Assembly (NCBI GenBank): GCA_030603345.1
Contig: JAUVXZ010000003.1
Span: forward strand, 1-46,537
DNA: 46,537 nucleotides
Direction of reading: 5' to 3'
Source: Pseudomonadota bacterium
GTDB taxonomy: Bacteria; Desulfobacterota; DSM-4660; Desulfatiglandales; B25-G16
The position numbers were made by a program, and so were the translations under genes. Within the stretch, counting starts at the first letter, position 1; every line of letters starts with the position of its first letter. Below the pieces are notes generated by a model. That model did no database searches, was not told where the DNA came from, and saw only the letters and a list, made by a program, of their open reading frames with translations. Positions 23,390 to 30,560 of the stretch are shown piece by piece.

Positions 23390-23896
23390 TTAAGCAGCTT
23401 CTGCCTTTTCGAAGACGACCTTTGTACCCAGGCCTTTCGCTACGTTCTCTACGAATTGGGCCTCGATTTTTGCTCGCTGACCTTTGATGATAGCCTCGTA
23501 AATTCGCTTCATTTGACCCACTGCATCTGCATTAATACAATAATGGATACGAGTTATATTAGGGCTGATTTCCTCGAGGTCTAAAATGATGTGCAATTTC
23601 GTTACTGTCCCTGTGGCTATTTTACCAAATTTCTTCAGCGTTTCTCCGGCCTCTGTCTCCCCCCTTGCCTCAAGATGCCGATTGCCCTGTCTCTCGGTAA
23701 TTGTTACCCGAGCCTTGCTGTCGAGGGGTATCAATCCAAGTCTTATGCGAAGATCACAATATACTGTATTCTCATCGATGATTTCATACTTCACCATGGT
23801 AGGGACACAAACTGCGACCGAATTTACGTCGTTAAAAAAACTCCAAACTTCGTCAATTCCCTTTTCTGCAATCAAAATGTTTTCCATCGTAGTCAT
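23390..23896 (-). CDS. CoxG-like SRPBCC-family protein (second)
   Basis: A 168-residue SRPBCC-fold protein. NVNSVAVCVPTMVKYEIID near the start parallels the CoxG pattern, followed by alternating beta-strand stretches and a C-terminal amphipathic helix (KRIYEAIIKGQRAKIEAQF). The family binds hydrophobic ligands or assists redox enzymes. AAAGGAG precedes the ATG. It directly follows the second COG1233 oxidoreductase gene, so it probably serves that enzyme or its substrate. It is only distantly similar to the protein at 6811-7254. Confidence 0.75.
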   Translation of the reverse strand: MTTMENILIAEKGIDEVWSFFNDVNSVAVCVPTMVKYEIIDENTVYCDLRIRLGLIPLDSKARVTITERQGNRHLEARGETEAGETLKKFGKIATGTVTKLHIILDLEEISPNITRIHYCINADAVGQMKRIYEAIIKGQRAKIEAQFVENVAKGLGTKVVFEKAEAA

Positions 23897-23936
23897 CCTT
23901 CATCTCCTTTCAGATTCTCAAGGTTTTCTCTTCCGA

Positions 23937-25517
23937 CTATTCCCACCATGTTTTCAGTCCATGGTCCTCGGCGATGATTTCTGCTGCAATAACACCGGGG
24001 GCACCGATGATGCCTCCTCCAGGATGGCAACAGGCCCCGCAAAGGTAGAGATTGTTGATCGGGGTTCTGAACTCGGCCAATTCTGGCAAAGGCCGAAAAT
24101 ACTCCAGTTGACCCAAAATTAATCGACCCATAAATACGCCCCCTGCCTTCATATTATACAGTTTTCTCTCGATATCCAGAGGCGAAAGGGCTGTTTTCTT
24201 CAAGATGTTCCCATCGGTTAGGTTAGGTGCATACTGACGCCATTTGTCGATACAGAGATCCATGTACTCTCCCTTTATCTCATCCCATTTTTCCGGGCCA
24301 CCGTCCTTTAGATCATACGGAGCAGGTTGCCATATCAGGGCCGTATGCTTGCCTCTAGGGGCTTGGCTGGGATCGAATAGAGTGGGCACGGAACAGAACA
24401 TCCCGAGATGTTCCGGAAGCTTCCCTGCCCTTATCTCAGACCAAAGGAGTCGATAGTCTTCTGGTGTTTCCAGGCCAATGTTGAGCTTAAAGGCGTTATC
24501 TATCTCGGGGTTAAATCTTGCACAGGTGTGAGCAGGAGGTTCATTCAATGCCAGGTGCACACCGAAAATTGAAAATTCATCCAACTTGAAATTCTCTATC
24601 TTTTCAACAAAACTCTCCTCCAGGTTTTCTTTTCCTACCAATTCCAGAAAGGTCTGTTTGAGATCTACAGCACTTGCTACCAATTTATTCGCCCGGTACT
24701 TCTCTCCCCCGAGGATCTCAACGCCTTTGGCCTCGCCATTTTCAACCACGATCTTACTGACATGAGAGAACCCTATAGCCATCCCTCCATTGGCAAAAAA
24801 CGACCGCCATAGGGCATGGGCAAGCACATGCGAGCCTCCTAAACAGATCTGGGAGTGCTCAACTTGGCTGACCATCAGAGGGATAACTGTACCCAGACCA
24901 TGATAATCAGGCACTATCCCTCTTGGAATCGGAAGTTGATGAAGAATGAGGGCCTTTACATGCTCGTTTTCAAAGTATTCATCCAACACATCGTTTGGGC
25001 TCAGTCTTCCCATTCTAACGAAATCAAGGCCCTCCGGGCTGTTCTCTAAAATGGCCAGCTGGTTCGAGGGAGGGTGGGGTCGAGTAAATAAGGCCGGCAT
25101 GACAGCCGCCTCCATGAAACTCGCGTAATTCTCGGTCATCTCCCGGTAGGCCTCAGCATCGTGCTTGGATACACGAGCAATGGATGCACATGTTTTGTCC
25201 AGGTCCGTATGCATGGTGATGGCATGACCGCTTTTCAGGGCGATTCCTGCTTGGACGGGAGGACGATAATACCTGGCGTTGAATTCTTCCAGGTCCAGAT
25301 CAACAAAAGGAGGCATTACGTTGATTGTATCGTGAAAGTAGGAGTGCAGATTATGGAGGAATCCCGGAATGGTGATCTCCTCCGTGCTCAAACCACCTCC
25401 GACCTCCAGCCTCCTTTCAACAATGAGCGTTTTTAGACCAGCTTTTACCAGGTAGTTACCCAATACGAGTCCATTGTGTCCTCCACCGATAATTATGGCA
25501 TCATAGTTTTGCATCAT
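23937..25517 (-). CDS. FAD-dependent oxidoreductase, CrtI / COG1233 type (second paralogue)
   Basis: A 526-residue flavoprotein with DAIIIGGGHNGLVLGNYLVKAG and LIVERRLEVGGGLSTEEITI at the N-terminus and a C-terminal NLYLCGACCHPGGGIIGAPG FAD loop. It is clearly paralogous to 14469-16082 (shared PGFxHNLHSY, ALNEP, LDIERKLYNM regions). Its ATG overlaps the stop of a truncated ligase ORF (ATGA), and AAAGGAGG precedes it by seven bases. It is followed by an SRPBCC gene. Substrate unknown; the family acts on hydrophobic polyenes and ring compounds. Confidence 0.87.
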   Translation of the reverse strand: MMQNYDAIIIGGGHNGLVLGNYLVKAGLKTLIVERRLEVGGGLSTEEITIPGFLHNLHSYFHDTINVMPPFVDLDLEEFNARYYRPPVQAGIALKSGHAITMHTDLDKTCASIARVSKHDAEAYREMTENYASFMEAAVMPALFTRPHPPSNQLAILENSPEGLDFVRMGRLSPNDVLDEYFENEHVKALILHQLPIPRGIVPDYHGLGTVIPLMVSQVEHSQICLGGSHVLAHALWRSFFANGGMAIGFSHVSKIVVENGEAKGVEILGGEKYRANKLVASAVDLKQTFLELVGKENLEESFVEKIENFKLDEFSIFGVHLALNEPPAHTCARFNPEIDNAFKLNIGLETPEDYRLLWSEIRAGKLPEHLGMFCSVPTLFDPSQAPRGKHTALIWQPAPYDLKDGGPEKWDEIKGEYMDLCIDKWRQYAPNLTDGNILKKTALSPLDIERKLYNMKAGGVFMGRLILGQLEYFRPLPELAEFRTPINNLYLCGACCHPGGGIIGAPGVIAAEIIAEDHGLKTWWE

Positions 25518-25732
25518 CTTCCTCCTTTGGCACAGCGATCCGTAAGATCTTTCAGTTCTTTGTAGGTGATCTTCCGGTTCTCATCATAGATCGCCACATC
25601 CTGGGCCCTCCCATGGCTAGCCCGGAAGTTAACCATGAGCCTTGCCATGTTCAATTTTTCCGGGATGTCCAATTTATAAAATCCCTGGGTATCCATTCTC
25701 AGATAGGTTTGATCTATTTCAATGGTTTCCAT
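25514..25732 (-). pseudogene. Truncated CoA ligase N-terminus (72 residues), translationally coupled to the oxidoreductase
   Basis: METIEIDQTYLRMDTQGFYK continues with the ligase sequence as far as LTDRCAK, where the parent has LTDRFAN, and then stops at GGR. The break point coincides with the native ribosome-binding site of the downstream oxidoreductase, whose start codon overlaps this stop. It retains GGGGTG before its own ATG. It cannot be an active ligase, having no AMP-binding motifs. Confidence 0.85.
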
Positions 25733-25797
25733 ATTACCACCCCTTGTTTTGCTTTGTCTTGACTTTCCTTTTTTTGAGGGGAAGATTTAGATATCTT

Positions 25798-25809
25798 GAT
25801 ATATTAAAT
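25798..25809 (-). promoter_or_regulatory. TTGATATATTAA-type dyad, likely operator, copy 3
   Basis: The same 12-mer as copies 1 and 2. Because of the small deletion it lies closer to, or over, the predicted transcription start. Confidence 0.5.
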
Positions 25810-25815
25810 ACCACT

Positions 25816-25844
25816 TTATTAGTTTAACCTTTATGCGGTGTCAA
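25816..25844 (-). promoter_or_regulatory. Promoter of leader repeat copy 3
   Basis: Minus strand: -35 TTGACA (25844-25839), 17-base spacer, -10 TAATAA (25821-25816), the best -10 match of the three copies. Confidence 0.65.
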
Positions 25845-25984
25845 GTAAAAAAATTGAAGAGTAAATAATCTAGAAATTGTTCAAATTTCGGATAAGGCGA
25901 ACCCTACCGTCAAGATAAAAAATCGCCCTCTCTCAGTCACAGCTTAGGGTCTCCAGGGTTAGGTTTATTTTATAGTTTTTAATA

Positions 25985-26005
25985 CCCCGTCCGCTTGCGG
26001 CGGGG
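25985..26005. other. Very stable GC hairpin in a divergent intergenic region
   Basis: CCCCGTCCGC and GCGGCGGGG form a 9-bp stem with one bulged T and a two-base loop. There is no T-run in the transcribed direction of either neighbour. This GC-rich palindrome stands out in AT-rich sequence between divergent units and may belong to a dispersed intergenic repeat family. The rest of 25971-26122 holds nothing recognisable. Confidence 0.5.
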
Positions 26006-26122
26006 AGGTTCATCGAGCTATGCTATCAGTCAAAGGTAAGGAAAGAGAGTGTCCGAGACTTGACGCCACCTTCCTGGTTATTTATCATGGGTTTTGGTGG
26101 GTGTGACGTTATTTTGGAATAG

Positions 26123-26151
26123 TTTGACTTGTCCTTAGGGGATTGGTAAAA
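26123..26151 (+). promoter_or_regulatory. Sigma-70-type promoter for the racemase-family gene
   Basis: TTGACT (26123-26128), 17-base spacer, TAAAAT (26146-26151). GGAAGGAGAT follows shortly before the ATG at 26213. Confidence 0.6.
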
Positions 26152-26212
26152 TTTTTTATTATGGAAGTTCAACCAAAAATGGGATTTCTCTACATAGGAA
26201 GGAGATATAAAG

Positions 26213-26914
26213 ATGAAATTAGCAGTTATTCTGCCTGGTGATTACGATGAAGAACTTTGTGAACAAAAAGAAAAGTATCTCAATCACTTTGCTTCTGTTG
26301 GAACACAAATAAAAGCATTTCCATCAGGAGGGACAAAATCAATTCGCAGCCTTATTGATTTTGTGCTCATTGCGCCTGGTGCGGTAGAGCAGGCAATAAA
26401 GGCAGAAAAGGCAGGTTTTGACGGTGTTGCTCTTCAAGGGACGTGAGACTTTGGTATTGAGGCTGCTCGTGCAGCAGTCAATATTCCCGTGGTGGGTTTT
26501 GGTTCAGCCATGTATCATATGGCATATCAGTTAACAGATAGATTTGGGGTGGTGGTTGCAAATGATAAAACAATGCCGGAACTTGTGCGGAAGATAAAGT
26601 CAATGGGCTGTTATGATCGTATGGTGTCCATGATTCCACTTAATTTGCCTATAGAGGAGGCATATAAAGATGAGATAGAGAATAGATTTGTCGAGATAGG
26701 GCGATGTCAAATTGATGAACAGGGTGCTAATTTAATAGCTGCAGGACATGCAACCATGTTAGCTACTATAGGGTTTGGATCGAGGGAGAGAATTGAAAAG
26801 AAACTTGGCGTCCCTGTGCTTGAACCACCTGGAATTGGCATAAAGACACTTGAGGCATTGGTAGGGCTAAAACTAAGTCATAGCAAAAAGGCATATCCAT
26901 CGCCAACCGAATAG
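26213..26914 (+). CDS. Asp/Glu/hydantoin racemase-family protein with one in-frame TGA (candidate selenocysteine)
   Basis: The track splits this gene into 26213-26446 and 26489-26914, but both are in one frame, broken only by TGA at 26444-26446. Read through, it is 233 residues, the normal family length: MKLAVILPG at the start, ALQGT-TGA-DFGIEAARAAVNIPVVG, and GVPVLEPPGIGIKTLEALVGL near the end. The TGA is codon 78, where the family has its first catalytic cysteine (about Cys76 in hydantoin racemase). The second catalytic cysteine (GCAGM) reads AAGHATM, so histidine about residue 179. The gene is AT-rich compared with its neighbours, suggesting transfer. Alternatives are a nonsense-mutated pseudogene or a sequencing error. 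Confidence 0.65.
26453..26485 (+). promoter_or_regulatory. Stem-loop just after the in-frame TGA (candidate bacterial SECIS)
   Basis: Lower stem TATTGA (26455-26460) with TCAATA (26478-26483), extendable by two G-T pairs; an asymmetric internal loop G/AG; upper stem GCTGC (26462-26466) with GCAGC (26471-26475); loop TCGT. The loop starts 20 bases after the TGA, within the range for bacterial selenocysteine insertion elements. The loop has its G at the third rather than first or second position. Alanine codons (GCT/GCA) alone can give such an upper stem, so this is suggestive only. Confidence 0.4.
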
Positions 26915-26920
26915 CCCAGG

Positions 26921-26983
26921 GTGAGCGTTACATTTCATGGCCTTATGATGGATAAGGATATGGAGTCGCTCCCACGAAAATGA
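26921..26983 (+). pseudogene. N-terminal remnant of a MoaD-like gene
   Basis: GTG-start frame giving MSVTFHGLMMDKDMESLPRK and a stop. It matches the start of the intact MoaD-like protein at 36475 (VTVKFHGLIMDKDVERAEEY) and then diverges. It shows that a second molybdopterin-synthase small-subunit gene was once here and is now cut. Confidence 0.6.
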
Positions 26984-27067
26984 ACCCGAAGGGGGTGATA
27001 GCAATTGGAGACTGGATAAAGACGTACTGAAAATTCCAGAAATTTTGCCTAAACAAAGAAGTAGAAA

Positions 27068-27205
27068 GTGACGGGGGGATTAGCGAAGTTGACATTTGTG
27101 TTATTTGGCTTGTTAGGATTTGCCGCTCTGTGATTATTCGCACCGAATATTTTCTTGGATTTACTGGGAGCCGCAGTGTTAGCCGCTGTAACGCTCGTGA
27201 GTTGA
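27068..27205 (+). pseudogene. Hydrophobic ORF remnant with an in-frame TGA
   Basis: From GTG 27068 the frame reads MTGGLAKLTFVLFGLLGFAAL, TGA (27131-27133), LFAPNIFLDLLGAAVLAAVT LVS and stop: two membrane-like segments split by the TGA. A palindrome TATTCG/CGAATA starts one base after the TGA. No family recognised. It most likely is decayed membrane-protein coding sequence. The remaining bases of the 26915-27263 gap hold nothing else recognisable. Confidence 0.35.
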
Positions 27206-27263
27206 AGGAAGAGACTAATTATGATCATAAATTGGGCATTCAAAAACACGAAAGGAGTGTGAA

Positions 27264-27611
27264 ATGCGAAGAATTGTCTTGGTTGATGAAGTAGATTACG
27301 AGAAAGTGGAATGGGGACTGACAAAGAATCTCGTAGGGCCTCAGACCGTGGGATCAAAGAGGATTAAGGTAAACATAACCGAATACCTCCCTAGCTATGT
27401 CCACAAACCCCACTCCCATCCCAATCAAGAAGAAGTTATCTATATCCTTTCGGGCAAAGGTATTACGGAAGCAGAGGGGATGAGGAGCGAAATCGGCCCA
27501 GGTTCCGTGGTCTTTATTCCCGCAGGGGTAAAGCATGCCACTTTAAACCTGAGTGATTCTAAATCTCTAAAGGCAATAGTAATCAAGGCACCCCCAGCAG
27601 AAGATTCCTGA
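27264..27611 (+). CDS. Small cupin-domain protein
   Basis: The 115-residue protein has a single cupin-2 barrel: metal-binding motif HKPHSHPNQEEVIYILSGKG near residue 47 (HxH..E) and PGSVVFIPAGVKHATLN near residue 83 with the last histidine. AAAGGAG precedes the ATG. Such cupins are isomerases, dioxygenase-like enzymes or binding proteins; the reaction is not deducible. It is the last gene of an AT-rich plus-strand patch and converges with the aconitase-X genes. Confidence 0.85.
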   Translation: MRRIVLVDEVDYEKVEWGLTKNLVGPQTVGSKRIKVNITEYLPSYVHKPHSHPNQEEVIYILSGKGITEAEGMRSEIGPGSVVFIPAGVKHATLNLSDSKSLKAIVIKAPPAEDS

Positions 27612-27637
27612 AGCAAGCGAGCTGTCAAGAGCCTTCC

Positions 27638-27676
27638 CTATCATCTCATTATCATTAAGGTGGAATGATCAGATAG
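27638..27676. other. Two-part stem-loop between convergent genes
   Basis: Inner stem ATCATT (27651-27656) with AATGAT (27664-27669) and outer arms CTATC (27638-27642) with GATAG (27672-27676). It lies between the convergent cupin and aconitase-X small-subunit genes and could help end transcription, but no T-run follows. Confidence 0.3.
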
Positions 27677-27772
27677 AGTGTTATCAACAAGAAATACTGA
27701 GAACTTCATAAACGGTATCCTGTCACCTATCCGCTTCCCAAGTTGGATGGCTCGTAAAAGCCCAAATTAAGA

Positions 27773-28219
27773 TCATCCTCTTCGAACCACCTCGACGGTT
27801 CCTTTAGTTCCGTCAACGGTAAGGTAGTCCCCGTCCCTTATGGTCTTGAAGGGATCTTTGTCTAGACTGTCAACTACTGGAACCTCGATGTCATAAAAGA
27901 CACGGGCGAAGACCGGTCCGGCAAGTAATACGCCATCCGTTTTGCTGTTTACTATGGCCTTAGGCCCTACTCCTTGCATTATTGCTTCAAGCAGGGAAAC
28001 TCCACCGGCCAGAGAGCCTATGCTGAAGGGGAATACCAGTATCTTTCCCTCAAGACTCTTCCCAAATAGCTCATGCTTGGTATCTTCTATCTTGGAGAGC
28101 TTTCCTGAGAGAATTCCTTGCATATATGCTCCGAAGAAATTTATCGGTTTTGTGACGAGCGCCTCCCCTTTAGCAATTCCACGGTTGAGTCCACGGCCCT
28201 TGAGAACAACTTTACGCAT
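27773..28219 (-). CDS. Aconitase X small subunit (swivel domain, DUF126)
   Basis: From ATG 28219 (MRKVVLKGRGLNRGIAKGEAL) the protein has 148 residues and matches the swivelling domain of aconitase X: FPFSIGSLAGGVSLLEAIMQGVGPKAIV near the middle and DGDYLTVDGTKGTVEV at the end. It works with the large subunit encoded immediately upstream. The track's ATG at 28225 touches the ribosome-binding site, while 28219 lies seven bases after it. The stop of the large subunit gene is about a dozen bases upstream. Confidence 0.9.
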   Translation of the reverse strand: MRKVVLKGRGLNRGIAKGEALVTKPINFFGAYMQGILSGKLSKIEDTKHELFGKSLEGKILVFPFSIGSLAGGVSLLEAIMQGVGPKAIVNSKTDGVLLAGPVFARVFYDIEVPVVDSLDKDPFKTIRDGDYLTVDGTKGTVEVVRRG

Positions 28220-28231
28220 CTCCATCCCTCC

Positions 28232-29440
28232 TTAAGCCCTTCCACTTATGGCTGCTGCTATACATTCACGCTGACTTCCATACACAGCCCGTCTATAGTA
28301 ACAGATCTTGCCTGAATCGCTCATAAGTCGCATATCTGAGTAAGGATTGACGGCGTGGAGGCAATATATACACCCGGAAAAGAGTCTACCTCCAGCCTCC
28401 TTGATGATCTGGGCTATACCTTGTTGTTTAGCCAGATCGATAGCACCATTATGGGTGCAGACCCAAAGTTGAACCCCATCCTTCACCTTCTTTCCCTTCA
28501 ATAGCCTAGCAATTGACGCCACCTCTTCGAAGGTATAGTGAGGGCAACCAACACCAACAATATCTATCTCGCCTCCAGCTTCAGCACTAGACATCTCTTC
28601 CTTGGTTTTCCTCAGCACAGTATCGTCGATTTCAACTATTTCAACTGGTTTCTGACCTCCAAAGGCCCTTTCTAATGTAGGGGCTTCAGGCGTCAAACCT
28701 GGAATATGGTACATTGAAATAGCGCCTGTACTGGCAGCCGCGGCCCCCATATTCTTGAGGCTGGAAGTTGAAGCCTTCTCCTGAATACCGTCTATCACCG
28801 GGATCTTTGTGCCACATACCTTGCCAAGATAGTAGCCGATCGCAGCGAAGTCGTCCGACTTCAACCCTTTCACCTTTACATTACAGAGAATTTCCCCTTT
28901 CCTGTTTTTGTCAATGTGGAGTCCGCTGTAAACGGTTTTTCCAGTGATAGCACTCACGAGATCCATAAGGATAGGCTCCCTATTGGCCCTAGCGCCTATC
29001 ACGGAGTTTATGTAGATCACTGCCGAGGATTCTTCCCACGAGAGATGCTGACCAAACCTGGGAATGTTTCCATACACATAGGGGATACAAGTCCAATTAG
29101 GGATTACTCCCAGCGTCCTGTAGTAGCCCTCCAACGGACTTGAGCCTTGGAATGCTTCAGGAATGGATGGTGACTCTGGGTTTCTTGGGTCTGCAGGGTA
29201 AGGATTTACGGATGTGGGAACCTGTACATCCGCACCCAGATCGACGAACTTCTTCACAATACCTATATAGCCTGTACAATGGCGAAGCAGATCAACATTG
29301 CCAAGATGGCTTCCTTCTGTGGCTATTAGGCGTTCCGCATCCAATCCTTCCCCCATCTGGACTATCGCCTTCATAGCGAGCTCTACAGCTGGACCCATTT
29401 TGCCAGCGAGCATCTCTTCCTCTGTTTTTGTAAGCTGCAT
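28232..29440 (-). CDS. Aconitase X catalytic subunit (DUF521)
   Basis: A 402-residue iron-sulfur dehydratase-like protein: MQLTKTEEEMLAGKMGPAVELAM at the start, ATEGSHLGNVDLL near residue 60, GAAAASTGAISMYHIPGLTPEAP near residue 250 and DIVGVGCPHYTFEEV near residue 314, with further cysteines in FSGCIYCLHAVNPYSD. Known members dehydrate cis-3-hydroxyproline (bacteria) or mevalonate 5-phosphate (archaea). The two-gene form with a separate swivel subunit is seen here. It lies between an epimerase gene and the swivel subunit gene. The substrate is open. Confidence 0.88.
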   Translation of the reverse strand: MQLTKTEEEMLAGKMGPAVELAMKAIVQMGEGLDAERLIATEGSHLGNVDLLRHCTGYIGIVKKFVDLGADVQVPTSVNPYPADPRNPESPSIPEAFQGSSPLEGYYRTLGVIPNWTCIPYVYGNIPRFGQHLSWEESSAVIYINSVIGARANREPILMDLVSAITGKTVYSGLHIDKNRKGEILCNVKVKGLKSDDFAAIGYYLGKVCGTKIPVIDGIQEKASTSSLKNMGAAAASTGAISMYHIPGLTPEAPTLERAFGGQKPVEIVEIDDTVLRKTKEEMSSAEAGGEIDIVGVGCPHYTFEEVASIARLLKGKKVKDGVQLWVCTHNGAIDLAKQQGIAQIIKEAGGRLFSGCIYCLHAVNPYSDMRLMSDSGKICYYRRAVYGSQRECIAAAISGRA

Positions 29441-29444
29441 AGCT

Positions 29445-30422
29445 CTAAGACACCCCCCTGGCTTTTATTAACTCGACGTAGTCGTGTATGCACTCTGAGA
29501 AGGGTGTAGGTTTGTAGTTCAATTCTTCAATGGCCCGGGAGATATCAACCGGACCCATAAAGGGATAGGCAGGGTCGGGCTTTTCACCAACCCTAACATC
29601 CGCGTCAGGTTTATACTTCTTTATGATGTCTGCAAACTCTTCTAGAGTTCTCACCTCGCCCGAACCGATGTTGAATACACTGTGTTTGAGATCGTCGGCC
29701 GCGCAGGCTTTGGTTATGGCTTGAGCAACATCCTTCACATACACAAAGTCACAGGGCTGTCTACCACCTTTCTCCACAACCACCGAGTGTCCTGCAAGCG
29801 GGAGCTCGATCAGCCTTCTTGCATGGTCACTAAAGGTTGGATGCTTTACTCCTCGCCGAGCAAGATCTGTGAATCCATACACAGCCATGAGTCTTAATGC
29901 GACAAACTTCACTCCGTAGTTCTGAGCATACGCCTGCCCCATCTTCTCACACAACAATTTTCCTGCGCCATAGACGGTAACTGGATTGACCTCCCTATCT
30001 TCACTGGCTCCTCTCGCTTCCTTCGGCATGATCTGCCCGTAAACTGCAATCGAGCTGGTGAACACGACCTTAAGCTTAGCCATACGGGCTGCTTCCAGCA
30101 CACTGCTCATACCCATAATATTGACCCTGACTCCCAGTTCAGGATTGCTTTGGACCATCGTCGTGCCGAACCCTGCTAGATGAACTATAGTGTCAATCTT
30201 CTTGTCTTGAATTATAGTCGTTAATACCTTTGAGCTGGTCACATCTCCTTCAACAAATGTAATGTCGTCTCTCTTAATCTCAGGAGGTCTCGCGTCAAAG
30301 CAGACTACTTCAGCCCCTCGGTTTGTGAGGGCTTCCGTTGCAAAACCACCTATGAAACCTGTACCACCAGTTACAAGAATTTTTCTATCCTTCAAAGGTA
30401 GGATCATTGTATGTTCTCGCAT
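29445..30422 (-). CDS. NAD-dependent epimerase/dehydratase (extended short-chain dehydrogenase)
   Basis: From ATG 30422 the protein has 325 residues: Rossmann motif KILVTGGTGFIGGFATEAL near the N-terminus, TSSIAVYGQ then the catalytic YGAGKLLCEKMGQAYA (YxxxK), and FVYVKDVAQAITKAC. This is the UDP-sugar epimerase type fold, but such genes also serve in catabolic dehydrogenation. The track starts at an upstream GTG (30443); ATG 30422 follows AGGAAG. It is separated by four bases from the aconitase-X gene, so both are likely in one operon. Confidence 0.88.
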   Translation of the reverse strand: MREHTMILPLKDRKILVTGGTGFIGGFATEALTNRGAEVVCFDARPPEIKRDDITFVEGDVTSSKVLTTIIQDKKIDTIVHLAGFGTTMVQSNPELGVRVNIMGMSSVLEAARMAKLKVVFTSSIAVYGQIMPKEARGASEDREVNPVTVYGAGKLLCEKMGQAYAQNYGVKFVALRLMAVYGFTDLARRGVKHPTFSDHARRLIELPLAGHSVVVEKGGRQPCDFVYVKDVAQAITKACAADDLKHSVFNIGSGEVRTLEEFADIIKKYKPDADVRVGEKPDPAYPFMGPVDISRAIEELNYKPTPFSECIHDYVELIKARGVS

Positions 30423-30448
30423 CCATCTTCCTATTATTAGCACACAGG

Positions 30449-30463
30449 GTCAAAAAAATTGAC
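30449..30463. promoter_or_regulatory. Palindrome GTCAA-N5-TTGAC in a divergent promoter region
   Basis: A perfect 5-bp inverted repeat around AAAAA lies between the divergent epimerase and alcohol dehydrogenase genes. A TATAAT (30475-30480) lies 10 bases beyond the overlapping TTGACA, too close for a normal promoter pair. It is a plausible operator for either or both genes. Confidence 0.4.
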
Positions 30464-30560
30464 AACTAAGAGGATATAATTTAGAACATACACAACTTGC
30501 AGAGTCAAGCTATTCTAAAATTCACACTGTATCTTTTGCTAATTTAGATTTGGGGAGCTG

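Larger units (their letters stand above)
25545..25970 (-). repeat. Leader repeat, copy 3 (upstream of the second COG1233 oxidoreductase)
   Basis: Homologous to 12060-12480 over nearly its whole length, including the upstream block CTCTCTCAGTCACAGCTTA. About 12 bases are missing just downstream of the -10 box, where copy 1 has a direct repeat. Confidence 0.85.

Noticed and set aside
12060-25970. The leader repeats as an insertion sequence or miniature element
   Set aside because: The copies contain a promoter and ligase coding start, have different ends, and show no terminal inverted repeats or target duplications.
30459-30480. TTGACA and TATAAT as a promoter for the alcohol dehydrogenase
   Set aside because: The boxes are only ten bases apart, too close for a sigma-70 promoter; the palindrome was kept instead.
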